The notes beneath the pieces are model-generated. The model did no database searches, was not told the origin of the DNA, and was given only the letters and a program-made list of their open reading frames with translations. A stretch of 56,873 nucleotides of DNA from Acidobacteriota bacterium (GTDB lineage Bacteria > Acidobacteriota > JAAYUB01): NCBI GenBank assembly GCA_012517875.1, contig JAAYUB010000175.1, forward strand, positions 1 through 56,873. The letters are read 5' to 3'. How positions within the stretch are numbered: the stretch's first letter is position 1; the number at the start of each line of letters is the position of its first letter. Of the stretch, positions 16,936 to 24,920 are shown one piece after another. The translations under genes and the position numbers were made by a program.

Positions 16936-18282
16936 ATGGATCGTTTCCGCACGCTGCTTGTTGTGGGTTGCCTGATCGGAGTGCTTGCACCCGTTGGCTG
17001 GATTTGCGGCGAGACGGTGCCGGAGTCTGACCGGCTCACGCTGGCTGACTGCGTCCGGCTGGCGATCGCCCAGAATCCTCTTCGGGCGGCCAGCCGATCG
17101 GCGGTTGAGTCCGCCCGGCACGGGGTCGGGGAGGCCAGGGCGCCGTATTATCCAACTGCGGACTTCGGCACCGGTTTCAGCCGTTGGCAGCGTCACGCCT
17201 TTCTGCCCGCCGACCTGCAATCGTACATCCCGGTGGACGTGATCGGCCCCACCGATGACTGGTTCATGAGCGTCTACGCCCAGTACGTGGTGTTCGACAG
17301 CGGGGCCCGGCGGGCGGGCCTGCAAGCCGCCCGGGCGCTCGAGACGTCCGCGACGGCCGACGACGAGCAGACGCTCCGCAACCTAATCGCCCAGGTGGAA
17401 CAGGCGTTTTTCCAGTTGCTCGGTGTCCAGGCGGAACTCGACGCCGCCCGGAAAAGCCGGGATCGGGCCGGCGAGCATCTGCGGCTGGCCCAGGAGCGCA
17501 AGGCCTCGGGCAGCGTTCCGCTTCTCGATGTGCTTCGGGCGGAAGTGGAGGTGTCCAACGCCGACCTTTCGATCATCGAGGTCGAGAACAGCCGACGGAT
17601 TGTTCAAGGGAATCTGAACTCCCTCATGGGCCGGCCGGTGGAGCAGCAGCTTGAACCGGTGCCCACCACAGATCCCAGCCGCGATCCGGTGGAGATCCGG
17701 CTGGCCGATGCGATGGCTCAGGCGGTTGCGCGCCGGCCGGAGATCCGTTCGGCTGGCGCTCGAATCGTAGCCGCCCGGGCCGGGGTGACCCAGGCGAAAA
17801 GCGCCTACGGCCCCCGGGTAACCGGGGACGGGCAGTTCGGATGGCACGACGATGAGTTCGCGCCTTCCGACCAGGAATGGGTGTTCGGGCTCAGCATTCG
17901 ACTTCCGCTATTCACCGGCTTTGCCAACGAGCACCGGCTGGGGAAAGCCAAAGCCGAGGCCAGCCGGGCAGAAGCCCAGGCCGCCAGCCAGGAACTGTCT
18001 GTCCGCCGGGAAGTATGGACGGCCTACTCCATTCTGCAGAAGGCCCATGCTGCCGTGCTCACGTCGGATATACAAACTCGCCATGCGGGGGAAAGCCTGC
18101 GCTTGGCCCGGGAGCGGTACACCGTGGGCGCGAGCACCATCACAGATCTGATCGACGCGCAGACCGCACTCGCCAGGGCGGAAGCCGCCCAGGCGCGAAC
18201 GAGGTGGGAATACCAGGCCGCCCACTCGGAATTTCGTCGCGTCACTGCGACCACCGTCATTCCCCCCGATGCGATGCCCTGA
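16936..18282 (+). CDS. TolC-family outer membrane efflux protein
   Basis: 448 residues from ATG 16936, preceded by GAGGAGG; earlier in-frame codons lack a site. Signal peptide (about 1-25), then two outer-membrane-efflux repeats of about 200 residues: LTLADCVRLAIAQNPLRAASRSAVESA opens the first, and ADAMAQAVARRPEIRSAGARI the second. Helical segments alternate with short beta strands such as FGLSIRLPLF. It would form the trimeric exit duct for the HlyD/ABC pump encoded just upstream. E. coli ybhGFSR has no dedicated TolC gene, so this operon is self-contained. Confidence 0.92.
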   Translation: MDRFRTLLVVGCLIGVLAPVGWICGETVPESDRLTLADCVRLAIAQNPLRAASRSAVESARHGVGEARAPYYPTADFGTGFSRWQRHAFLPADLQSYIPVDVIGPTDDWFMSVYAQYVVFDSGARRAGLQAARALETSATADDEQTLRNLIAQVEQAFFQLLGVQAELDAARKSRDRAGEHLRLAQERKASGSVPLLDVLRAEVEVSNADLSIIEVENSRRIVQGNLNSLMGRPVEQQLEPVPTTDPSRDPVEIRLADAMAQAVARRPEIRSAGARIVAARAGVTQAKSAYGPRVTGDGQFGWHDDEFAPSDQEWVFGLSIRLPLFTGFANEHRLGKAKAEASRAEAQAASQELSVRREVWTAYSILQKAHAAVLTSDIQTRHAGESLRLARERYTVGASTITDLIDAQTALARAEAAQARTRWEYQAAHSEFRRVTATTVIPPDAMP

Positions 18283-18284
18283 CC

Positions 18285-19718
18285 TCAGGGTGTGACCGGA
18301 TTGCTTGAAAGCTGCTGCCGCAGGGCCTGGAACTCCGGGCGGCGCTTCAGACCGGTGAACACCGGATCGCTCAGCGCTGACGCATCGCGGAATCCATGCG
18401 TCACCGCCGCGGCCAGAAATCGGATCGCTCGATCCTCGTCCGCCAAACGGGCATAGGTTTTCCCCAGAGAGAACAGCAAGGCGGGCTCGTCCGGCATGCC
18501 GCAGCGGGCGATTTCCAGCAGGAGCGCGGTCCGGATGTACTCATGGTGTCGAGAATGCAGGATGGCTTCCTCGTAGGCTCGGCGCCAGACGAATTCATGC
18601 AGCCGAAGATACAGCCTCCGCTCATCGGCATCCCGACTGGTGTCCCGCCGTTTGCGCAAGCCTTCGATCTGCCGGCTCCAGTCTTTCACAGCGCCGTCAA
18701 TCGCACAGCTCTCCATGGGCGTGTTCCGAATCTTCACGAATTGCCGGTCCAGCTTGCGCAACCACTCATCTTCTTTGGTGCGCAAGCGCCGGTCCCGCTT
18801 CTTGGATTGACGGTAGGCGGACTCGCCGCGGAGACGATTCAGTTGAGCGGTGATGGCGCCGACGTCAATCAGCCCTTCGAAATCCTCCAGGAGCCCCTCA
18901 TAGATTCGTCCAACTTCGAGGAGGCTTCCGGAAATCCGGGCCCGTGTGGCTGATTCGGACCGACGCTGAAATTCAGCCTCCAGGAAAGCCGGATCCGGCG
19001 GTTCAAACCCGTCACGGATGGCCCGAAGTTGCAGCCAGGTCAGGACGTCGAGGAACACATCGGCCGGGGGCCACTCATGTCCCCCATCGAAGAAAAACAA
19101 TCGATGCGTCACCTGCGCTTCACGCAGGCGGTCCTCGGCGTCACGCATCTCCGGATAATTCATGTCTTCCAGTCCGACAATCCCCGCAAATAGAGCGGGC
19201 CGGCGGTCGCGGGGCGGATGCTTGGAATCGAAGGCGGCGCCACAGGCGATCACGCCGGCAAAATCCATCGAGACGACCGCCAATCCCGCAGCCAGCCTGG
19301 CCCCGCCCGAAAAGCCCAGAGTGTAAACCCTTCGGTTGTCGATGGACAAGCGGACATGGCTGTCCGCCCACATGGCGTCGGCCGCTTCCACCGACAGTTT
19401 CGGCTCGAAATTCCGCGATACATTGGAACCGATGACGATATAGCCGAACCGCTCGGCAGCCACCTGCAACCGCTGCACCGGCAGGGCGCCCCGGGCGCCC
19501 GGATCGAAGGCGTAGATGACCGGCCAGGTTCGAGCGGGAGTATACGCTGAAGGGAGGTAGATCGAGTAGGTCTGGTCAGGTGCCTGAATGCAGGCCACGG
19601 ATTCGATGACTTGACCCGCAGCCAGGGGAGGGCGATCGGCGGCGCGGGCTCCCGCTGGGAGCGCGACCAGCAGTCCGGCGGTGATTGCCAGGACAGCTCG
19701 GAATTCAGATGATTTCAT
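18285..19718 (-). CDS. Exported alpha/beta-hydrolase (esterase-like) with helical C-terminal extension
   Basis: 477 residues. Signal peptide (1-26, ARA-A). Residues 45-230 resemble a PHB-depolymerase/feruloyl-esterase-like alpha/beta hydrolase: strand VIYAFDPGARG, nucleophile elbow GFSGGAR with Ser137, likely acid Asp185 (VGLEDMNYPE) and His214 (DGGHEWPP). The remaining 245 residues are charged helices ending in a TPR-like segment (LFSLGKTYARLADEDRAIRFLAAAV). The stop lies three bases from the convergent tolC stop. Substrate unknown; the fold call is based on motif order. Confidence 0.75.
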   Translation of the reverse strand: MKSSEFRAVLAITAGLLVALPAGARAADRPPLAAGQVIESVACIQAPDQTYSIYLPSAYTPARTWPVIYAFDPGARGALPVQRLQVAAERFGYIVIGSNVSRNFEPKLSVEAADAMWADSHVRLSIDNRRVYTLGFSGGARLAAGLAVVSMDFAGVIACGAAFDSKHPPRDRRPALFAGIVGLEDMNYPEMRDAEDRLREAQVTHRLFFFDGGHEWPPADVFLDVLTWLQLRAIRDGFEPPDPAFLEAEFQRRSESATRARISGSLLEVGRIYEGLLEDFEGLIDVGAITAQLNRLRGESAYRQSKKRDRRLRTKEDEWLRKLDRQFVKIRNTPMESCAIDGAVKDWSRQIEGLRKRRDTSRDADERRLYLRLHEFVWRRAYEEAILHSRHHEYIRTALLLEIARCGMPDEPALLFSLGKTYARLADEDRAIRFLAAAVTHGFRDASALSDPVFTGLKRRPEFQALRQQLSSNPVTP

Positions 19719-19842
19719 GGCAAACCCCGATCATCGTCAGGCTTCCTTGGTCTCTGCTGCATTATTCGTTCGGGGCCGGAACGGGTTTCAGAAAGATCAG
19801 TCGCCGCGTCGGCGCCAGCTGACTTGGAGCGGACAGATGGGC

Positions 19843-19871
19843 TTGATAAAAAATTACTTTAAAATTACAAT
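19843..19871 (+). promoter_or_regulatory. Promoter of glnA
   Basis: TTGATA (19843-19848), 17-base spacer, TACAAT (19866-19871). Predicted start near 19878, giving a leader of about 95 bases. Confidence 0.65.
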
Positions 19872-19903
19872 CATCTTCCACTGTATCGGTGTATCTCAAC
19901 CGA

Positions 19904-19931
19904 ACAGGTTGCAGGCGGATTCGTAACCTGT
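19904..19931 (+). other. Hairpin in the glnA leader
   Basis: ACAGGTT and AACCTGT, perfect seven-base arms around a 14-base loop, inside the predicted untranslated leader. No T tract, so not a terminator. It could be a leader RNA structure or an operator; no known glutamine riboswitch motif was recognised. Confidence 0.35.
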
Positions 19932-19974
19932 GGTGGTGATCGCGGCAGAAAAATATGGCGAGAGGTGAGGCATC

Positions 19975-21351
19975 ATGGGTCGCACTTTTGAATCCATCCT
20001 GAATCTGATCAAGGAACAGCGTGTGGAGATGATCGATCTGAAGTCCATGGACCTGCGGGGCCGTCCGCATCACGTGACGCTGCCGGTGAAACACTTCACC
20101 CCAAACATGCTCAAGGAAGGAATCGGCTTTGACGGCTCCAGTTTCGGGTATTCCAAAGTCGAATCCAGTGACATGGTCCAGATCCCGGACCTTGATACCG
20201 CTTTCATCGATCCGTTCCGTGAAATCCCCACACTGAGTTTTTTCTCCCGAATTCACCTGACCGATTCTCAGCGCTCCCGATTTCCGCAGGATCCCCGGTG
20301 GATTGCCGAAAAAGCGGAGCACATGCTCATTGAGTGCGGTGTGGCTGACTGTTCGTATTGGGGACCGGAATATGAATTCTACATCTTCTCGAAGGTGGAG
20401 TATGACACCCGGGTTAGCGCCTCGTTCTACCACATTTACCCGGGTGAAGAATTCCACCACAACGCGTACCACGCCTGCAATCCGCAGGATATCTATGATG
20501 ATTTTCGCGATCTGGCCAGCCGCATGCTGATGCAGCTGGGCATCAACGTCAAGTACCACCACCACGAAGTGGGCGAGCGGGGACAGCAAGAGATCGAGAT
20601 GATGTTCGACAGCCTGCTCCGAAGCGCCGACCAGGCGATCATGACCAAATACGTCCTGTTCAACCTGGCCCACCAACACAATCTGCGGGTGACGTTCATG
20701 CCCAAACCCATGTTTCGTCAGGCCGGCAGCGGGTGGCATGTTCACCAGTTCCTGACCAAACAGGGGCAGAATGTCTTCTATGAGAAGGACCGCTATGCCA
20801 ATATGAGCGAGACAGGTCTGTTTTACATCGGCGGCCTGCTTCGGCACGCTCGGGCCCTGTGCGCCCTGACCAATCCCAGCACGAACTCATACAAGCGGCT
20901 GGTGCCCGGTTTTGAAGCACCCGTGGCCATCACCTATGGCAAGGCCAACCGCTCCAGCGCGGTTCGGATCCCGTCGTATGTGGCCGATCCTCAAATGGTC
21001 CGCTTGGAGTATCGGCCGCCCGACGCCACCGCCAATCCTTACTTCGCACTGAGCGCCATGCTGATGGCCGGCATCGACGGAATCGTCAACCGCATTGATC
21101 CGCGCCAGGAAGGATACGGACCGTTCGACACGAACATCTTCAGTGAAGCGATGAAAGACAAGGTTCGTTTCCTCCCGCGCAACTTGGACGACGCCATGGA
21201 AGCGCTGGAACAGGATCACGAGTTCCTGCTCCGCGGCGACGTGTTTCCCCAGGATCTGCTGCAACGCTGGATCCAGCTCAAGCGGGACGAGATCATGGAG
21301 ATTGCCACGATGCCGAACCCGTTCGAGTACAAGCTCTATTTCGACATTTAA
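19975..21351 (+). CDS. glnA: Glutamine synthetase type I
   Basis: 458 residues; makes glutamine from glutamate, ammonia and ATP. The family blocks are present: GFDGSSFGY at 51-59, EYEFYIF, YHHHEVGERGQQEIEM, and NPSTNSYKRLVPGFEAPV followed by RSSAVRIP. Two departures are visible. The region that carries the adenylylated Tyr in GlnE-regulated enzymes (NLYDLPP) reads KVRFLPRNLDDAMEAL, so this enzyme is probably of the non-adenylylated class. The conserved GSGMHVHQS reads GSGWHVHQF. A Shine-Dalgarno AGGTGAGG precedes the ATG. Stands alone on its own promoter. Confidence 0.95.
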   Translation: MGRTFESILNLIKEQRVEMIDLKSMDLRGRPHHVTLPVKHFTPNMLKEGIGFDGSSFGYSKVESSDMVQIPDLDTAFIDPFREIPTLSFFSRIHLTDSQRSRFPQDPRWIAEKAEHMLIECGVADCSYWGPEYEFYIFSKVEYDTRVSASFYHIYPGEEFHHNAYHACNPQDIYDDFRDLASRMLMQLGINVKYHHHEVGERGQQEIEMMFDSLLRSADQAIMTKYVLFNLAHQHNLRVTFMPKPMFRQAGSGWHVHQFLTKQGQNVFYEKDRYANMSETGLFYIGGLLRHARALCALTNPSTNSYKRLVPGFEAPVAITYGKANRSSAVRIPSYVADPQMVRLEYRPPDATANPYFALSAMLMAGIDGIVNRIDPRQEGYGPFDTNIFSEAMKDKVRFLPRNLDDAMEALEQDHEFLLRGDVFPQDLLQRWIQLKRDEIMEIATMPNPFEYKLYFDI

Positions 21352-21360
21352 GCGGAGGGG

Positions 21361-22185
21361 TCATCGCTCCAGTTTGATCTCGCGGGATTCGATCTCGCCC
21401 AGCCACCGCAGACGGTAGAGTTCACTCCGGCAGTGTCGCTGGGAATGGTTGAACGCACGGGATTCTTCCACCATTTGACGATCCAGGGTGACCGACACCA
21501 GGCTCGCCGCCTGAGTGGCGGACGCCAGCACGTCGCCGGCTGGGCTGACGACGCGCGAATACCCCCCGAAGGATTCCTTCAAATCCTTGCCACAACGGTT
21601 ACACCCGGCAACGATGATCTGGTTTTCCAGCGCCCGTGCCTCTAGAAGGGTACGCCAGGCCTTCGATCGACTGGACGGCCACTGCGCGGGTACGACCACC
21701 AACTGGCAACCCAGGGCTGCCTGGATACGGAACAGCTCCGGAAATCGCAGGTCGTAGCACAAAGCGAAGCCGATCCGCCATTTCACACCGCTGACGATCA
21801 GGTCCACGACCGACAATTTTTGACCGGCCGAAAAGAGCACGGGCTCTCCCATCGGTGGGAACAGATGGATCTTCTGGTAGAAGGGGATCATCTGCCCATC
21901 GTGCATGAGGACCAGCGAGTTGGCGCACGAGTCGCCGGATCGCAGGGCGACGGAGCCGATCAGGAGTGCGTGGGGGTGCGCTTTGGACAATCGGGCCAGT
22001 TCCTTGGCCCGGGTGGAACCGATGGTCATGGCGGCTCCGGGAAAATCCGAGTAGTTGGCATGAAACAGTTCGGGCAGGCATACCAAATCGTGATAGGGGG
22101 CCGCTTCATCGACGGCGGCAGTCAGATTCTGGATATGGCGGTCCCAATCGGATGAAACATCATGCTGAATGAGGGTCACTCTCAA
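21361..22185 (-). CDS. Carbon-nitrogen hydrolase (nitrilase superfamily, omega-amidase-like)
   Basis: 274 residues with the full catalytic triad: Glu39 (LPELFHANY), Lys105 (YQKIHLFP) and Cys143 (ALCYDLRFPELF). The motif surroundings match the omega-amidase/YafV-Nit2 branch, which deamidates alpha-ketoglutaramate or ketosuccinamate formed by transaminases, consistent with the glutamine synthetase convergent to it. The start codon is TTG at 22185: CCTCC on the plus strand (GGAGG) lies exactly seven bases upstream. Cytoplasmic. Exact substrate not certain. Confidence 0.9.
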   Translation of the reverse strand: MRVTLIQHDVSSDWDRHIQNLTAAVDEAAPYHDLVCLPELFHANYSDFPGAAMTIGSTRAKELARLSKAHPHALLIGSVALRSGDSCANSLVLMHDGQMIPFYQKIHLFPPMGEPVLFSAGQKLSVVDLIVSGVKWRIGFALCYDLRFPELFRIQAALGCQLVVVPAQWPSSRSKAWRTLLEARALENQIIVAGCNRCGKDLKESFGGYSRVVSPAGDVLASATQAASLVSVTLDRQMVEESRAFNHSQRHCRSELYRLRWLGEIESREIKLER

Positions 22186-22329
22186 GCCGCCACCTCCGGA
22201 TCCTACCGGTCATCGGGGTCGCATCTGCTCAGTTCATTGTAGCCGGAACCGGAGACCGAGACAAACAGTCATCTGTGATCCGGTAAATTTCCAACTGGAA
22301 TCCGCCGTCATGAAGTTCACCGAATCCCG

Positions 22330-22358
22330 TTGCGGACTGTGGGCTTATTGTTTAGAAT
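22330..22358 (+). promoter_or_regulatory. Promoter of the PrsW-like gene
   Basis: TTGCGG-N17-TAGAAT. The predicted start near 22365 lies 11 bases before ATG 22376, so the leader would be very short; an ATG at 22310 lies upstream of the promoter and is then unused. Confidence 0.4.
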
Positions 22359-22375
22359 GCCTGCCGGACTCAACC

Positions 22376-23365
22376 ATGAACCCTCTCTGGATTGTCTCCT
22401 TGTCTGCAATTGGTGCGCTGGTGCCGATGACGGTCTACACCCTGATCGTCTGGTGGCTGGACCGTCACGAGCGGGAACCTCTCCGCCTGGTGGCGCTGTC
22501 TCTGCTGTACGGGGCCGTACCCGCGGCCGGTATCAGTCTGGCGGTATCTGCGCTGGTGGAGCATCTGCTGGTGCCGACGGTCCTGCCTGATCTGTTCGAC
22601 CTGCTGGCGGTCACCCTGTTCGTACCGGTGATCGAAGAGACGGCCAAGGCCCTGCCGTTGTATCGCCTCCGACGCCATACCAATTTCAACAATGCCACCG
22701 ACGGGATTGTTTACGGCTCGGCGATAGGCTTCGGATTCGGGATGACCGAAAACATGATTTATTTCGTAGGCTCTTTCCTGGCTGGCGGGTACCAGCACTG
22801 GGTGTGGACCATGCTGTTGCGGACAGTGTTTTCTGCAACCGTCCACGCTTTCACCACCGGACTGGCCGGCTATTTCATCGGCCGGATCAAATTCTCACGG
22901 ACCGCAGCCGGTCCCATGCTTGGGCTGGGACTGGCGGTCGCGGTGCTGGGGCACGTATCTTGGAATACGATGATCACCCTCGTTGCCGGCGCTCGGTCCA
23001 TGAGCCAGTTTCAGGTGCTGCTCGTTATCTTTCCTGCCGTGTTCCTCGGGCTGTTCATCTTGATGCAGCATTCGTTGCACGAGGAGGCGCGGATCATCCG
23101 CCAGGAGCTGGCAGAGGAAGCGACAATCGGCGTTCTGTCCCCTCCGCTGCTGCGGCAAATCATCGCCGCTCACCGCCCGTGGGGCAGGGGACGGAGACAC
23201 GCCAGTATCACCCGGGAACTGCTGACCATCAGCACGCGACTGGCTTTTAAAAAACGGGAGCAGCGCTGCCGGCAAGAAACCTTCGGGATTGGCGCACTGG
23301 AGCACGAGATCGACGGGCTCCGGGATGGCTTGCGCCGGTTGTGTCTAAATGGTGATAATTTTTGA
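22376..23365 (+). CDS. PrsW-family intramembrane metalloprotease
   Basis: 329 residues from ATG 22376 with seven or eight membrane helices. The PrsW catalytic motifs are intact: EETAK at 87-91, GFGFGMTENMIYF (Glu125), HAFTTGLAGYFIG (His157) and GHVSWNTMI (His193). PrsW in Bacillus cleaves the anti-sigma factor RsiW; no anti-sigma gene is next to it here, so the substrate is unknown. A soluble tail of about 100 charged residues follows the last helix and is not part of the core family. The frame stays open upstream to 22169, but that stretch lacks hydrophobic or conserved sequence. Confidence 0.9.
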   Translation: MNPLWIVSLSAIGALVPMTVYTLIVWWLDRHEREPLRLVALSLLYGAVPAAGISLAVSALVEHLLVPTVLPDLFDLLAVTLFVPVIEETAKALPLYRLRRHTNFNNATDGIVYGSAIGFGFGMTENMIYFVGSFLAGGYQHWVWTMLLRTVFSATVHAFTTGLAGYFIGRIKFSRTAAGPMLGLGLAVAVLGHVSWNTMITLVAGARSMSQFQVLLVIFPAVFLGLFILMQHSLHEEARIIRQELAEEATIGVLSPPLLRQIIAAHRPWGRGRRHASITRELLTISTRLAFKKREQRCRQETFGIGALEHEIDGLRDGLRRLCLNGDNF

Positions 23366-23389
23366 GTTTTTGTCGTATCTTTTGTATCA
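23361..23389 (+). promoter_or_regulatory. Promoter of the sugar-phosphate transferase gene
   Basis: TTGAGT-N17-TATCAT, overlapping the stop codon of the preceding gene. Start predicted near 23396, 39 bases before the ATG. Confidence 0.5.
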
Positions 23390-23434
23390 TTACCATCTGG
23401 ACCTGATGGTCGGGATGGGGCGGGGCGCGCCGGC

Positions 23435-24871
23435 ATGATTCAAAAACGGGAACAATTTCGAGCCGATGTGCTGCTCGTATTTGACGTGCTGGCGGTGATC
23501 ACCGCCTTGCCGCTTGGGTACCAGCTGCGCATGTCCCTGTACTCGATGATGGACACTCTGCTCCATGATGTGGTGAATCCCGTTCTGGAGTCGCTCCCGT
23601 ATTATTCATGGTTCTTCGTGGTCGGCATCCCGGTGATCATCGTCTTTTCGCTATCGAGCACCCGGTTGCGGCCTGTGTACAAATGGCGCAACCTGGGCCG
23701 GCAGGTTCTGTTTCTCCTGGAGCCGGTTGCGCTGATCGCATTCATTCTGGGTTTCGCCTCGTTTCTGTTCAAGCTGGAAGTCAGCCGCACGCTGATATTG
23801 AGTTATCTGTTCGTGCTGTATGGCCTCATGCTGTTGGCGCGGGCAGGCTTCCTCGTCTTCCTCAGTCTGAGAGGCAACCGGAACGGCCAGCGCCATGTGG
23901 TGGTCGTGGGCAACACGCCCCGCATTTTTGAGATCGGCAAAAAGATCGAACATTACGCGGAGTTCGGCTACTTGATCGAAGGCTACCTAACCGATTTGGT
24001 GCCTCCCGGCAATCCGCACCCGGTCACCGTGTTGGGACGGCCCGAAGAGTTCCAGACGGTCATAGAGAGCCGGGTCATCGATGAGGTCGTGTTCATCGGT
24101 TCCGGGAATGAAGACCTGAAACTGTTCGAGCGTATCTCGATGCAGTGCGAAGAGCAGGGCATCCCCACTCGCCTGCCACTGGATTTTTTCCCCCACGCCA
24201 TCTCGCAGCCTTCCCTGGATTTCATTGAGGATCAGGCTTTCTTGACCTTCTCGCCTGTTCCCCATCAGATCCCCGCCCTGATGGCAAAGCGGTGCCTTGA
24301 TTTCATCGGCGCCATCGTGGGCCTCATCATCTGCGCCCCATTGTTCCTCGCGGTACCGATTCTCATCAAGCTCACCAGCCGCGGCCCCGTGATTTATAGG
24401 CAAATTCGGTGCGGTTTATACGGGCGCAAGTTTGTGCTGTACAAGTTCCGATCCATGATCGACGGTGCGGAGGACGTTCTCTGGGAAATCCGGCATCTGA
24501 ATGAGATGAACGGACCGGTTTTCAAAATGCGCAACGATCCGCGCATCACACCGCTTGGGCGAATCCTTCGCAAGACCAGCATCGACGAGATCCCGCAATT
24601 CTTAAACGTGTTGAAGGGGGAATTGAGCCTGGTGGGACCGCGCGCGCCGCTACCCGATGAAGTTCGGGAATACAACCGCTGGCAGAGGCGGCGGTTGTCG
24701 GTCAAACCCGGTCTGACCTGTCTCTGGCAGATCTCCGGGCGCAATGAGATCGATTTCGATGAATGGATGAAACTGGACCTTCAGTATATCGACAACTGGA
24801 GCCTCTGGCTGGACCTGAAGATCATTCTGTTGACGTTTCCCACCGTCCTATTTTGCCGCGGGGCCCGCTAG
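23435..24871 (+). CDS. Polyprenyl-phosphate sugar-1-phosphate transferase (WbaP/EPS initiating enzyme)
   Basis: 478 residues with the classic layout: four N-terminal membrane helices, a nucleotide-fold region (HVVVVGNTPRIFEIGKKI to DEVVFIGSG), a fifth helix, and the C-terminal transferase domain. The last begins KRCLDFIGAIVGL and contains RGPVIYRQIRCG, YKFRSM, KTSIDEIPQFLNVLKGELSLVGPR and PGLTCLWQISGR. Such enzymes load the first sugar phosphate onto undecaprenyl phosphate to start O-antigen or exopolysaccharide. It is 18 kb from the glycosyltransferase cluster. Sugar specificity not readable. Confidence 0.93.
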   Translation: MIQKREQFRADVLLVFDVLAVITALPLGYQLRMSLYSMMDTLLHDVVNPVLESLPYYSWFFVVGIPVIIVFSLSSTRLRPVYKWRNLGRQVLFLLEPVALIAFILGFASFLFKLEVSRTLILSYLFVLYGLMLLARAGFLVFLSLRGNRNGQRHVVVVGNTPRIFEIGKKIEHYAEFGYLIEGYLTDLVPPGNPHPVTVLGRPEEFQTVIESRVIDEVVFIGSGNEDLKLFERISMQCEEQGIPTRLPLDFFPHAISQPSLDFIEDQAFLTFSPVPHQIPALMAKRCLDFIGAIVGLIICAPLFLAVPILIKLTSRGPVIYRQIRCGLYGRKFVLYKFRSMIDGAEDVLWEIRHLNEMNGPVFKMRNDPRITPLGRILRKTSIDEIPQFLNVLKGELSLVGPRAPLPDEVREYNRWQRRRLSVKPGLTCLWQISGRNEIDFDEWMKLDLQYIDNWSLWLDLKIILLTFPTVLFCRGAR

Positions 24872-24920
24872 AACATCCCAATTTGAGCCATTCGGTTGCG
24901 GCATACGATTGTCGGGTTCA

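Noticed and set aside
19872-19974. Glutamine riboswitch in the glnA leader
   Set aside because: Only a simple seven-base hairpin is seen; no conserved junction sequence recognised.
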